This document shows, one piece after another, positions 22,683 through 33,487 of a stretch of 64,000 nucleotides of DNA (positions are counted from its first letter, which is position 1; the number at the start of each line of letters is the position of its first letter). Both the position numbers and the translations under genes were made by a program. The DNA lies in contig JAFMSR010000008.1 in the NCBI GenBank assembly GCA_022818135.1, positions 13,770,472 through 13,834,471 on the forward strand, read 5' to 3'. The stretch comes from Saxidomus purpurata. Taxonomy: Eukaryota; Mollusca; Bivalvia; Venerida; Veneridae. The notes under the pieces were generated by a model. It had not been told where the DNA came from. It ran no database searches and worked only from the letters and a program-made list of their open reading frames with translations.

Positions 22683-23435
22683 AAATCACTCATTTGGTGA
22701 ACATTTTTATGTTCAAAATGACACTGAATTCTAAGGATTTTTGGCAACATTTTACAGATCTGTGCAACAAAGTTGTCACAAATAATAGATAAGCCAGAGG
22801 GAATCCTGAATACTGAACAGCAAACAATCTTATAGTAACCAATTCTGGAGTAAATAAAATCTTGTTGATTATGCACAAACTAAATAAATCTAGCTATTAG
22901 GATATTTAAAAAGTTGTATACATGTACTAAACAAAACTTCTAACGAAACACCTGCATTTTTCCATCTTTAGTTGACACTCTTCCTATATCCACCAGTTTA
23001 TTTTTTTAGCTATCAATGCATGAAAACTAGCATGTCTTATAAATGAAGACATTGGGAAGATACTTCTGTTAACTTAAATGAATTTCAAAATTATCCAATG
23101 GTACACCTCATTAAATGGAAGAGAATTTTAAGAGTGGGTTTCCCAAGCAAGAGCATCAAGGCAATAACCCACATTAAGTTGGAGGTTTAAACGTTAAATT
23201 TCTCTGTCATATGATTTGTAAGACTCTTAATTCCACATTGCCTCTCTCTCTTCAAGATTCCATCAAGACTGAGTTTTGACAGCAATCAATCTAAGTTATA
23301 CGCACTTCTTCTGGCAATAGAGAATAAATAATTTTTTTAATTCATAAATGAAGTCACACTATCACAAACACCTGTATCAAAGTTTCTGTTGCAGACAGAT
23401 GGTCATATCACTGTCACAGCTTCAATTCTGATTGC
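22683..23435 (-). other. Region 3' of the ankyrin-SOCS gene
   Basis: No coding signal. On the minus strand an AATAAA (plus 22,998-23,003) could serve as the poly(A) signal for the nested gene. Otherwise unique-looking sequence. Confidence 0.4.
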
Positions 23436-25043
23436 CTAATAATCAGAATAGTCATCAAATGAATCAGCCAGTGACTCATACATACTCCTTCTTTCTTTCT
23501 GCAGTAAATCTTTCATTAGGATAATATCGGCTACCCTCTGAGGTATAAAGCTCTGACCTAAAAGGTTTTCAACAATACTCAAAATGTCTGTCCCATAACT
23601 ACTTCTCAGTTCCAGACAGCAAAGATGTGTTAGAGTTTTGGGGGAATAAAAGTAATCATATATCCATTCAACCAATTCCTCATTTTCCTGCACACTTTTC
23701 GGAAGGTGTTTCAAACAAATTTCGATTTCCTCTGCTGGAAAGCCAGCCCTCATAAGCAATTTTATCATTTCAGCATCATCGCGACTTAAGGCAAGTTGCA
23801 AGGCATTCATGGGACGATACAGGTCTTTGAATGCTGAAAAAAAATCTAGTGCACAATTTTTGCTCAAAAGAAGTTTCGCTTTTTGTATGTCACCATTATC
23901 CACAGCATAGTGTAGAGGGGGTGCTCCAAGTTTTGTTGACTTGTTAACATTTGCCCCATGATCTAAGAGAAGTTTGAACAATGCATTATTTATATCACAA
24001 GCTGATTTACAGAGAAGCGACATATTGTAGTCTCTGTTAGTAAAATTTACATTTCCACCATGTTCCAGCAACTTAGCTGCTATTGTGGCATTGTTGTCAC
24101 ACACTGCAATCCATAGTGGGGAGTTACCATCAGAATCCAACACATTTACCTGTGCTCCTGCATGTAACAGATGCTCAACACAGATATCTTCACTTTTTGC
24201 CACAGCAACATGAAGCAATGACTTCCCATACTTATTTCTATAGTTAACATCGGCACCAGAATCTATCAGCGCTATCACAGTCTCTGTGTTAACTCTCTGT
24301 CGACACAGTGAAGTCATTAAGGGGCTACTTGTTTCTGTATTCGTGTTCACTTCTGCCCCTGCTTTGATTAACTTGTTCAGCAATGCTGTGCCATGCCATT
24401 TTCCAGCCACCACATGAAGAGGTGTCATATTTGAAGGTGGACTAAGATTTACATTACAACCTGCTTGCATTAGGGCATTTATTGTCTTCCTGTAATTGCT
24501 CTCTTTAAACGAGGTGTCAGACCTGTAGACTGCTTTCATCAGGGGAGTTAACCCTTGATTGTTCTGTTTGTTTTTTAAGCTATTATCATGTTCCAGTAAG
24601 ATTTCCACACACCTATAGTGTCCATACTTACAGGCAATATGTAAAGGTGAGTCACCTTTCTTGGTTTCTACAGTTGCGTCTGCCCCTAAGCTAAGTAAAT
24701 ACTTCAGAAGTGAACGCCCATCTCTCTTACAAACAAAATGCAAAGCTGTCCAACTTCTGTACGGAATTTCTATAAATTGTTCTGTGAAAGCATGATTAAT
24801 ATTTACCCCTGCTTCAGATATTAGAGAAGACAGTAATTTTTCACCATTGTCTTGTTCTTTTAAGCAACCATAAAACTTTCGAGCCAAACTCTCTGGATCC
24901 GTACTCTCACAGCTGTTTTCACTAGGTTTATCATCACCTTCAAACTTCTTGTCATGCGCGCCAAAACTTTCAAAGTTCTTGATCAGTACCTCTTCATCGC
25001 TCCCTATGTTTTCATCCAATGAATACCTTTCATCAGTTGCCAT
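23436..25043 (-). CDS. Ankyrin-repeat protein with C-terminal SOCS box (ASB-like), nested in NXT intron
   Basis: A single uninterrupted frame of 535 residues from ATG at 25,043 (context GAAATGG). The frame stays open 29 codons further up but has no earlier ATG, so this start is preferred. The acidic N-terminus (1-70) is followed by about ten ankyrin repeats from residue 98 to 435, with hallmarks such as WTALHF, SPLHIA, TPLMKA, TPLHVV, SLLHVA, SPLWIA and PPLHYA and many G-A-x-V-N turns. Residues 467-514 fit a SOCS box: 'SPKTLTHLCCLELRSSYG' matches the L-x-x-L-C-R-x-x-[IL]-R elongin BC-binding helix, though the downstream LPLP (cullin-5) motif is only partly kept (FIPQ). In known ASB proteins the ankyrins bind the substrate and the box recruits an elongin B/C-cullin 5 ubiquitin ligase. 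The substrate is unknown. Lack of introns suggests a retrocopy origin. Confidence 0.92.
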   Translation of the reverse strand: MATDERYSLDENIGSDEEVLIKNFESFGAHDKKFEGDDKPSENSCESTDPESLARKFYGCLKEQDNGEKLLSSLISEAGVNINHAFTEQFIEIPYRSWTALHFVCKRDGRSLLKYLLSLGADATVETKKGDSPLHIACKYGHYRCVEILLEHDNSLKNKQNNQGLTPLMKAVYRSDTSFKESNYRKTINALMQAGCNVNLSPPSNMTPLHVVAGKWHGTALLNKLIKAGAEVNTNTETSSPLMTSLCRQRVNTETVIALIDSGADVNYRNKYGKSLLHVAVAKSEDICVEHLLHAGAQVNVLDSDGNSPLWIAVCDNNATIAAKLLEHGGNVNFTNRDYNMSLLCKSACDINNALFKLLLDHGANVNKSTKLGAPPLHYAVDNGDIQKAKLLLSKNCALDFFSAFKDLYRPMNALQLALSRDDAEMIKLLMRAGFPAEEIEICLKHLPKSVQENEELVEWIYDYFYSPKTLTHLCCLELRSSYGTDILSIVENLLGQSFIPQRVADIILMKDLLQKERRSMYESLADSFDDYSDY

Positions 25044-25404
25044 TTCTTTATTTAAATGAGACACGTACAGATCACAGTAGATGTCTGTACGCAGTGTAGC
25101 ATATATTTCATCACAGATTTCGAAATCCACAAACTACAGCCAAGTGACAGGAACTAGTTCCACAGAATATGGATAGCACTGAACATATGCCAATCTTCCA
25201 GTTTTTTGTGTGTGGTGCAACGTTGAACACACTTAGTATCACAAAGTCTGAAAGTTAACAAAATTGTTTGCCACACAGTTCTAAAAATTTTGTGTCCAAC
25301 TTTTAAAAATGGCAGGTTTGAAGTAAAATTAGATATTGAAATATAAATTAACAGTACTTTTGTATTTCCTGATACACAATCATTGTCTACATTTACAGTA
25401 TAAA
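25044..25404 (-). other. 5' flank of the nested ankyrin-SOCS gene
   Basis: An in-frame stop (TAG at 25,134-25,136 on the minus strand) closes the reading frame upstream. No TATA box or CpG-rich block stands out. A 5' exon cannot be excluded. Confidence 0.4.
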
Positions 25405-25860
25405 GAAAACACCCAGAATGGCCGGTATCGCTCTATTGGACTAACTGGACAAAGTCCTGTGAAAATGTTTTCGAAAATGTGACCTGTTATCAAGGTGTTA
25501 GAATAGCACAACTGGTTTTTCCCACAACATGACTCAATTTCAATACAGATAATCTACAGGTTGCAGGCAACCTTCTGAGCAAGTTTCATGAAAATCAAAT
25601 CAAAATTGTGACCTGTAGTGTTATCAAGGAAATGTTAATGGATAGTCGTATGGACAGACATCCCTACATAGGTAGTTTGTCCATCGTTAACAAGCAATAG
25701 CGTGACCACTTAAGGAAGAAAAAATGGAAAGAAGGCTATAGATTTCTATTTCTAAGACCACAACTCCTTCTACTTAGGGTACCTAGCTTACATGCGGACG
25801 TATGATGTCCAAACCACCATTGCATAAGCTCTGCTGGACTTTGTCTAGTAGAGCTAAAAA
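25405..25860 (-). repeat. Short interspersed repeat, family I, reverse orientation
   Basis: It matches 63,560-63,796 in reverse: GGACAAAGTCCTGTGAAAAT, 'CAATTTCAATACAGATAATC' and 'TACAGGTTGCAGG'. The far end is AGCTCTGCTGGACTTTGTCTAGTAGAGCT, a stem-loop at about 25,828-25,856. Confidence 0.7.
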
Positions 25861-26791
25861 TGAGTTAAAAGGTACATTTATCAACAAAACCAGTGAAACG
25901 TGCAAGTAAAATTTAACTAAGGTTAGTAGAATTAAATGGAAAACTGCACTATGTTCCAAAATGAAGAGTTTTCTGAACAGTTTTTCACAACTTCAACAGA
26001 AGTATATTTAGCAAAATGGTGTTTAACATGTCATGCTGAGGAATGTTTTGTAACTTTCAGTAGTTCAATTCTACAATCATGTGTATCAAGTTCACTAGAT
26101 CTCCCACAAGTATGATATGTGATAGCCCATCAAGTAAGGAAAACTGCTTCAGTCTACTGTAAAGTACCTTGACAATACACAGTACATATACTTCATATCA
26201 GAGAGTGTTTTACTTCGTTTCAGAAATGTTTTCTTCATTTCAGAAATTGGTCTAGACTCAGGAACCTGGGCAGGTTGGACAGAAACTGAACTTTGCTAAC
26301 TTTGCATAACAATGTTGTATAAAGAAAATTTTCTTTTTAAATGCTGAGAAATACTCTTTCAAGTATTTTGAAAGCTATACCCTCTCTAATCTGTGGCTCA
26401 CAATAAAAGTGAAGAAAGGAGTCTGAAAGGACATCAGGGGAAGGATAAAAACAACAGGGTGCAACACTTTGCCAAAACTCTCCAGAATAATCCCTATCAT
26501 TACATTATAGTATACTTAATCAGTTATTATATTGTTTTGAAATTAAACATAAAGATTGATAATAAATCCAAACTGCAGTCATTGTACAGTATAACCTCCA
26601 CAGACAAATGAACAATCCATTACCAGCAACATCACAGATGCATCAAACATTTAACAGGCTACTACATTTTACCTGGCTGGTTACTGTTCATATCATGCAG
26701 AATTATAGAAACTTGTAATACTTGTAGTAAGTTAACCAGTCATATTAGCATGAAACATCAAACTAAACTCTGCTTTATTTTTACTACTTAC
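25861..26791. other. No recognised feature
   Basis: Intronic AT-rich sequence between the nested gene and NXT exon 2. Only short frames. Confidence 0.4.
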
Positions 26792-26878
26792 ATGTCTTTT
26801 TTTATCAATAGTGTCATAATATAGACGGGAAAAATCTTGACCAGCCTGGCATGCTTGTTCCACTTTCAGCTGTGTGTC
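26792..26878 (-). CDS. NXT1: NXT1/2 (p15), exon 2
   Basis: An 87-bp phase-0 exon with acceptor CTTTTTCTTCCAG and donor CAT|GTAAGT on the minus strand. It encodes 29 residues, 'DTQLKVEQACQAGQDFSRLY' followed by YDTIDKKRH. This is the N-terminal helix of the NTF2-like fold, equal to DFKTYVDQACRAAEEF and VYYTTMDKRRR in human NXT1. It contains no ATG, so a separate first exon is needed. The reading frame continues upward through the acceptor for about 30 codons, but that part is a pyrimidine tract and looks intronic. Confidence 0.93.
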
Positions 26879-26920
26879 CTGGAAGAAAAAGTCTAACATA
26901 AAACAGTTGTACAGACAAGA

Positions 26921-28139
26921 CGGAAGCACAGACATGCTAGCAAAAACAAAGCACAGACATGCTAACAAGAATGAAACATAGACATGCTAGCAAGAACAAA
27001 ACACAGACATGCTAACAAGAACAAAGCACAAACATGCTAACAAGAATGAAACATAGACATGCTAACAAGAACAAAGCACAAACATGCTAACAAGCATGAA
27101 GCATAGACATGCTAGCAAGAACAAAACACAGACATGCTAACAAGAACAAAGCACAGACATGCTAACAAGAATGAAACATAGACATGCTAGCAAGAACAAA
27201 ACACAGACATGCTAACAAGAACAAAACACAGACATGCTAACAAGAATGAAACATAGACATGCTAGCAAGAACAAAACACAGACATGCTAACAAGAACAAA
27301 GCACAGACATGCTAACAAGAATGAAACATAGACATGCTAGCATGAACAAAACACAGACATGCTAACAAGAAGGAAGCACAGACATGCTAACAAGAATGAA
27401 ACATAGACATGCTAGCATGAACAAAACACAGACATGCTAACAAGAACGAAGCACAGACATGCTAACAAGAATGAAGCACAGACATGCTAGCATGCACAAA
27501 ACACAGATGTGCTAACAAGAAAGAAGCACAGACATGCTAACAAGAACGAAACATAGACATGCTAGCAAGAATGAAGCACAGACATGCTAACAAGAAGGAA
27601 GCACAGACATGCTAGCAAGAACAAAGCACAGACATGCTAACAAGAACTGAACACAAACATGCTAACAAAAACGAAACACAGACATGCTAGCAAGAATGAA
27701 GCACAGGTATGCTAGCAAAAACGAAGCACAGACATGCTAACAAGAATGAAGCACAGGTATGCTAGCAAGAACAAAGCACAGACATGCTAACAAAAACTAA
27801 ACACAGACATGCTAACTAAAATGAAGCTCAGACATGCTAGTAAAAATGAAGCACAGACATGCTAACAAGAACGAAACACAGACATGCTTACAAGAACGAA
27901 ACACAGACATGCTAGCATTAATGAAACACAGGCATCAAGAACGAAATACAGACATGCTAACAAGACGAAGCACAGGCATACTAACAAGAAAGAAACACAG
28001 ACATGCTAACAAGAACTAAGCACAGACATGCTAAAAGAATGAAGCACAGGTATGCTAGCAAGAATGTAGCACAGGCATGCTAACAAGAATGAAGCACAGG
28101 AACAAAGCACAGACATGCTTACAAGAATGAAGCACAGGT
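26921..28139. repeat. 25-bp minisatellite (about 48 units)
   Basis: The consensus is GACATGCTAACAAGAAC followed by AAAGCACA. Variants alternate CTAAC/CTAGC and AAAGCACA/GAAACATA, and in the first half they form 50- and 75-bp super-repeats. The array starts about 45 bp upstream of NXT exon 2, so it lies in its proposed first intron. Frames through it (for example 27,834-28,019) are artefacts: 25 is not a multiple of 3, so a frame repeats only every 75 bp. Confidence 0.95.
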
Positions 28140-28620
28140 TTTTATATATTTGGGCTTTATGGCTATAAATATACAACAAACAGTAAGCATGGTGTTGACA
28201 CTGATTGTAGATTATAAAGATGCTGATTAAAGATGATTTTTACCAGCAGACATTTTAAACGGAGGTTTCTGCATCAGTCAGAATAACAAGTTTTAATATT
28301 TACTTATAATATCAAAATTAATGCAATCAAGCAAAGGTATATTGAAATTAAAATTACGTATAATGTCCAATGTCCTTCGCTTTAAATATTAAATTGACAA
28401 AATAATTTCCTAATAAATAGTTAATGCAGGTGAAGTAATTGACAAATTACAATTTTTTTTCTTCAAGTTTTTTTTTCAGGTAAAACAAAACTCTAGATTT
28501 TCAAATTCTGTTAGGTACCAGTTTGCACTGGAGTCATACTGGGATCTTGGTGAGTTCACCAAGGGAGAAATCCCATGGTCGAACAGAAATATAAACAATA
28601 AAAAAAAGGCTGTTCTGAAC
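28140..28620. other. No recognised feature
   Basis: AT-rich sequence with T-rich runs near 28,450-28,480. No exon or repeat recognised. Confidence 0.4.
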
Positions 28621-28623
28621 TAA

Positions 28624-29862
28624 AACAAGAGGGCCAAGATGTATCGCTCACCTTGGTACAAGTCCATTACTTGCCTGGTGGAAGATCACTAGAAATGTTA
28701 TATACCAAATAGGTTTTCCTATATACTTCTTTGTAAAACAAGTAACCCCCCCCCCCAGGCAAGGTCAATTTTGACCCAAGGGGCATAATTTGAACAAACT
28801 TTGAAGAGGTCTACTAGGCAATGCTACATGCAAAATATCTAACCTCTAGGCCTTGTGGTTTTAGAGAAAAAGATTTTTAAAGTTTTTCCTATATAAGCCT
28901 ACATTTTTGTATGTAAAACTAACTGACCCCCACGTGGGGTCAATTTTGATCAAGGGCTCATAATTTGAGCAATCTTAGTAGAGGTCCACTAGCTTATGCT
29001 ACATGCCAAATATCTAAGATCTAGACAACCTGTGCGGGGTCAATTTTGACCCAAGGGGCTTAATTTCAACAATATTTGTAGAGGACCACTAGACAATGCT
29101 ACATGCCAAATATCTAAGCTCTAGACCTTGTGGTTTAAGAGAAAAAGATTTTTAAGGTTTTTCCTATATAAGCCTACCGGTATTCAAAACTAAGTGGCCA
29201 ACAGTGTGGGGTCAATTTTGACCCCAGGTGCTAAATTTTAATAATCTTGGTAGAGGTCCGCTAGACAATGCTACATGCCAAATATCTAAGCTCTAGGCCT
29301 TTTGGTTTAAAAGGAAAAGATTTTTTAAGTTTTTCCTATGTAAGACTATTCAAAAATAAGTGACCCACAGTGTGGGATGTGGGGTCAATTTTGACCCCAG
29401 GGGCTAAATTTTAATAATCTTGGTAGAGGTCCGCTAGACAATGCTACATGCCAAATATCTAAGCTCTAGGCCTTTTGGTTTCAAAGAAAAAGATTTTTAA
29501 AGTTTTTCCCATATAAAGCCTATGCAAAACTAAGGGACCACCCGAACGGGATCAATTTTGACCCAGGGGTCACGATTTGAACAATCTTGGTAGAGGTCCA
29601 CTTGACAATGCTACACGCCAAATATCTAAGCTCTAGGCCTTGTGGTTTCAGAGAAGAAGAATTTTAAGGGTTTTCTTATTTGTTGCCATAGCAACCAAAG
29701 TTCTGCATGGAATGGAATTTTCTTTGAACATTTTTGGTAGAGCTTCATGCAAGGAACATTCCTGCATAGTTTTATCATCATTGGCCTAGTGCTTTCAGAG
29801 GAGATGTCATTTGAATCAAAATGTTGACGGACGACGGTCAATCATCGATTAGAAAAGCTCAT
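28624..29862 (-). repeat. Tandem-core repeat, family A, reverse orientation
   Basis: It begins AACAAGAGGGCCAAGATGTA, the reverse of the usual right end. About six units follow with TAGAGGTCCACTAG..ATGCTACATGCCAAATATC wording. It ends with GGACGACGGTCAATCATCG and AAAAGCTCATCC, the reverse of the head. The terminal head hairpin is cut off, directly abutting a LINE fragment. Confidence 0.85.
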
Positions 29863-29866
29863 CCTT

Positions 29867-30058
29867 GTGAAAAAAGGGGATAAAAATGATCCCATAAGAC
29901 CGATCTCTCTGACATGTATCTGTTTTAAACTTTTAGAACATGTAATTTCTAGTAATATCATGTCATATTTGGAAAGCAATAATATTTTGTATGATCTGCG
30001 GCACGGTTTTAGATCTTCATGTTCTTGTGAAATTCAGCAATTTTCTTTATCCAGCACA
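29867..30058 (+). pseudogene. Non-LTR retrotransposon reverse transcriptase fragment (N-terminal blocks)
   Basis: The frame reads KKGDKNDPIRPISLTCICFK, then LLEHVISSNIMSYLESNNIL, then YDLRHGFRSSCSCE. This matches the first conserved RT blocks of LINE-type elements (KKGD..NYRPISLT..KLLE....L..H..L...QHGFR...SCETQL). Two residues of the NYRPISL motif are lost and the frame stops after the SCE block. It is a decayed fragment and continues, after an insertion, at 31,471. Confidence 0.88.
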
Positions 30059-31070
30059 TAATTATATCAGTCGCATAATAAGAATATTATGACAGAGATC
30101 AGGATGTCTGATTGACACGAGACCTCAGGTCTAGACCTATGAAAATAAAAAAATTCCTGTATTTGACGCGCAATTAAAATGTTCTGTGCACCAACTTGAC
30201 CCGTAAGAATTTTCATCAAGCTTCAGAAGTCTTGTCAATTTCGCCGTGTCAATCAAACTCCAACCGTCCTTTATTGGATAACATTATGTGGGCATTGTTA
30301 CAAGTCTCGGCGATTACACAGTCAGTCAAAAATCGATCGTCATCTTTTGTTTAATATACGACAGAAGGCGGAGCCAATAAGTCACTACCTATCAATAGGG
30401 ATGTAATCGATTCAAACGACATCGATATATCAACAATAAAACACTTTCGATTCGATATCGATTGCCGTTTTGAAAAATCGTATATCGAATAATGTTTTAC
30501 TGTGCCATGATCTAGTTTCACGTTCGAAAATTTCATCAAAACTGAACCGGAATATAAACAATCACTCTACCAATAGTTTCGTGTTTTTCTAACGAATGAT
30601 AATTTAATGAAATGTAGACTCATAGGCAAAAGTATTTCAGCACAGCAAGGCTTGATATATATTATAGACAAGAACCATATGTTTAGTACAAATAAAGTCA
30701 AGAGATTTGGTAGATTATGTAGTCAGTGACTTTTTGACGCCCGTGTATCGATATATCGCTGTATCGTCGATATTTCTAAATCAATATAAATTATCGATAC
30801 AAAAATTTTAATCAATGACATCCCTACCTATCAATGAGTACGTGACTGTCTTGCTTGTTATCAAAGGTGTTAATTGATAAACAATGATAGACCTCAGCGA
30901 ATTTGTTTAACTGTTTGAGACAAGGACTATTGAACGGTCAACTCTGACACGACTCGGTGTATTGCAATTCACAGATCGCCGGAAACATAAAATCAAAAGA
31001 CAATAAAATGTTTTTCCGATTATAATCATATTCCATAAACTAGTTTATCAAATCTAACATACACCTTCAG
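30059..31070. repeat. Dispersed repeat inserted between LINE fragments
   Basis: The parts 30,230-30,395 and 30,827-30,910 match 59,455-59,700 in order: 'TATTGGATAACAT', 'ACAAGTCT', 'GGCGGAGC', 'GTCACTACCT' and 'TTATCAAAGGTGTTAATTGA'. A hAT-type MITE interrupts this copy. The repeat is non-coding and its ends are not clear. Confidence 0.65.
30396..30826. mobile_element. hAT-type MITE with 8-bp target duplication
   Basis: A 431-bp element with ends TAGGGATGTAATCGATT and, on the other strand, TAGGGATGTCATTGATT. The 8-bp duplication CCTATCAA lies at 30,388-30,395 and 30,827-30,834. The related repeat at 59,610 has no insertion, giving an independent empty site (ACTACCTGTCA). The interior is rich in ATCGATAT-like words near both ends. 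No transposase. The 8-bp duplication and TAGGG ends fit the hAT superfamily. Confidence 0.9.
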
Positions 31071-31087
31071 ACTATATGAAGTTTACA

Positions 31088-31195
31088 TTTTTCCAACGTG
31101 CAATAGTTGAATGGAACCCTCTGCCGGTCTATGTAGTCGGTGCTGACATTGCTGTTGCATTTAGGGCAGCACTGGTTACACTGCCACACATACCT
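31088..31195 (+). pseudogene. LINE ORF2 C-terminal fragment
   Basis: The plus frame reads 'FFQRAIVEWNPLPVYVVGAD' then IAVAFRAAL. It resembles the R-x-I-x-x-W-N-x-L-P...A-x-x-x-x-x-F-K-x-x-L tail at the end of many LINE ORF2 proteins. It is short and out of context, with no RT core attached. Confidence 0.65.
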
Positions 31196-31470
31196 TATAC
31201 AGTACAGAGCTTTTATCTTTCTTTTTAACTGCACTAACATTCTTGTTTTCTTCACCCCACATACATACATTGTAGATATTGCACTATTGAAGGTATTGGC
31301 TAAGCTAGGCTTTTGCACTTTTTTAATCACATTGCCAAAAGCTCCTGGGTGGACTGACATGACTAAGTAACCTAGGAGACTTGGCAATCTTAATTTTTCT
31401 AACCCCCCACACATAGCCATAATAGTCAGTTATAACGGTTAGCCATTATCAGAGATGATGATTATAAAAT

Positions 31471-31690
31471 ATGGACTTTGCCAAGGCGTTAAATAAAGAA
31501 CTGCATAAACGCCTTTTGTATAAACTTAAATATCATGGCATATCAAGTAACTCTGTATGCTGGATTTCAGGTTTATTAGAGGATAGGATAATTGTCCTGA
31601 ACTGAACTTCTTAACACCTGCTGCCCAACAAGCAGCCACAGTTGACTCCTTCAAAGCTGTTGTCACTGTGCCCTTCCTCCTGTCCACCAT
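31471..31690 (+). pseudogene. LINE RT fragment with a collapsed 3' end
   Basis: The frame from 31,471 reads MDFAKALNKELHKRLLYKLK, then YHGISSNSVCWISGLLEDRI. This is the RT motif-A region (usual form DFSKAFDKV-HKRLLYKL), with the second aspartate changed to Asn, so it is inactive. From 31,602 the frame LNFLTPAAQQAATVDSFKAV resembles the protein's C-terminal tail, so the middle has been deleted. It is probably the continuation of the fragment at 29,867. Confidence 0.8.
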
Positions 31691-32344
31691 CAGTTTATTG
31701 TTAAAAAGCATAGATCATTAGATGAAGAAAGCATCTAATTGTTTTTCACCAGTGCCTAGTCCAAATAATTGTACTCAACGGGTGAATATCGTTATATTTT
31801 TTGCTAGGCGCTATCCTGCCTCAGATATCTAAAAGCGTAAAAGCGCAGATATCTATAAAATGTCCGTATGTAAAATGGGTCTGCATTTGGAGTCGAATTA
31901 TTGAGACTAACCAGCGCCTACATAATTGTCATAGTGAAAAAGTGTAGTATTAAATAATAATTAATTAATTTGTCGGAAAATAGCTCAAGTAGCTAATGTT
32001 GATCTGTTGGTAAATAAATATTCTTGTATCTTGTATCTAATAAGATGAATAGATTAAGACGGAATTTGTAAACTCTAACCGAAAAATGTTCTATCCGAAC
32101 TCTATGCTTCAATTACCAGAGTAATTCGAGTAATTCAGTTTCCAATTTAAAATGAAAGCCTGGCATTCCGTTAACTAATACTTAGAACAAAAAAAATGAA
32201 AGTTTATCACGTTTTTATATAGCTATTTTATCTTTGTTTACCTCTGGAACTGGGCCCATTATTTCAAGTCATGTGACGACAATCCCAATTAATAAAACGG
32301 AAAGGATTTTCTCTTTCCCCGAAAAGATTATGACTTTGCATTCG
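31691..32344. other. LINE 3' tail and unassigned sequence
   Basis: TTCTTGTATCTTGTATCTAA near 32,020 is a short tandem tail of the type found at LINE 3' ends. No gene recognised in the rest. Confidence 0.4.
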
Positions 32345-32530
32345 AATTTACGTCTCATTTCTTATTATAGTTTTCAGCTCCACTGTGAAGAAAGCTTGAA
32401 CCTTATTGAGTCACTCTCGAGGCCGTTTCCTGGAAAACCCAGTACTATATGAGGAGTCATAGTGTGGCTTGAACCCGCAACATCCGGGTTGAGCGGCATA
32501 CACATTAATCTCTACACCACCCCTCCATAA
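32345..32530 (-). repeat. tRNA-derived SINE, reverse orientation
   Basis: On the minus strand, GGTGGTGTAGAGATTAATG (A-box region) and GTTGCGGGTTCAAGCC (B box) form the tRNA-like head. The body follows: 'TACTGGGTTTTCCAGGAAAC', 'CGAGAGTGACTCAATAAGG' and 'TTCAAGCTTTCTTCACAG'. The same body recurs at 62,735-62,815, which supports a SINE family. Confidence 0.78.
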
Positions 32531-33487
32531 CACAGCTATCAGAATATGACAATATGATGTAAATGAATTTATGAAAAGAAAGTTCACATAGTATGAGGCC
32601 AGATATGTTTTGCTGGTTGTGCATTTAAATTGTAAATGCACGAAAGTGTGTACTACTGTAGTGCAATCAAATTCACTCTTTGGATAAAACTGGCTGGAAA
32701 TTGCAGTCATGTAAATCTCTACCACTTTGGGCACAGAAAAACACTTTTGATAGGTATAGGCATGGTGGGAGGCATGGCAATGTTAATTATAGTCAACGGT
32801 AAGTTTTCGTGACAGAAACTAAGTACAAAAATAACTAAAAAAAAAGGGGGCATAACTCTGTCAAATATGACATTGACCTACAAAATTCGGTTGCATTACG
32901 TCCCTTTTGTCATATGCAATACAACTGAAATCTTAAGAAATGGCAAAGTTAAAATCAAACTAAGTTTTTAGATACAAAAAATAGGCCAAAAAGTGCATAA
33001 ACTCTGTTAAAAATGGCAATATTATAACCAACGTTTAAGTTATCCGGTGTGCCTTAATTAAATCAAAGCGCTGTGAGCGCTGATGGCCTGGGGGCTATAG
33101 GTTAACTCACCGAAAAACAACTTTTGACCTACGTGTTTTGCGCTGAACCTTACCTAAAGCGCGGGTCGAAATGTGCAGAGGACGAAATTCAATATATGAC
33201 ACAGAATGAATGATTCACAAATATATGGGTGACAGGGAACTTTGTTTTATTATAAAACGTACGTTGAATGAAAAATAATCACATAGTCAACATTATAAAT
33301 TGTTTAAGCCAATAAAAATAATTCGATCTGCGCTTTGTACAACTTTAATCGATATGATCTGATGATGTGGATCGAAAATCATTGTGTACCAAGGACAAGA
33401 CCTTGAAACAGAAATAAACAAAGCAATACCAGCAATGAAATATAAATACAGTAATGTAATGTGTATCAACCAATGATTCTGGGTTAC
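32531..33487. other. Proposed NXT intron 1 sequence with a degenerate repeat
   Basis: The stretch 32,830-33,020 is a reversed copy of the 9,841 repeat. The rest, including GCGCTGTGAGCGCTGATGGC near 33,067, shows no exon. Confidence 0.4.

Larger units (their letters stand above)
15824..26791 (-). other. NXT intron 2 (11 kb), containing a nested gene
   Basis: A phase-0 intron on the minus strand, with donor GTAAGTAG and acceptor TTTAAATTTTAG. It holds four or more tandem-core repeat families, SINE fragments and the complete ankyrin-SOCS gene at 23,436-25,043 in the same orientation. Confidence 0.85.

Noticed and set aside
25044..25130. Upstream extension of the ankyrin-SOCS frame
   Set aside because: The extra 29 codons have no ATG; the first ATG at 25,043 has a favourable context.
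26879..26968. Unspliced start for NXT within the frame above exon 2
   Set aside because: The in-frame ATG lies in a pyrimidine-rich acceptor tract and its residues have no NXT similarity.
27834..28019. Open frame within the 25-bp minisatellite
   Set aside because: The frame exists only because units lack stops in one register over a short stretch; composition and periodicity come from the repeat.
26921..28139. Possible CRISPR array
   Set aside because: Units are contiguous 25-bp copies without unique spacers, and the genome is animal.
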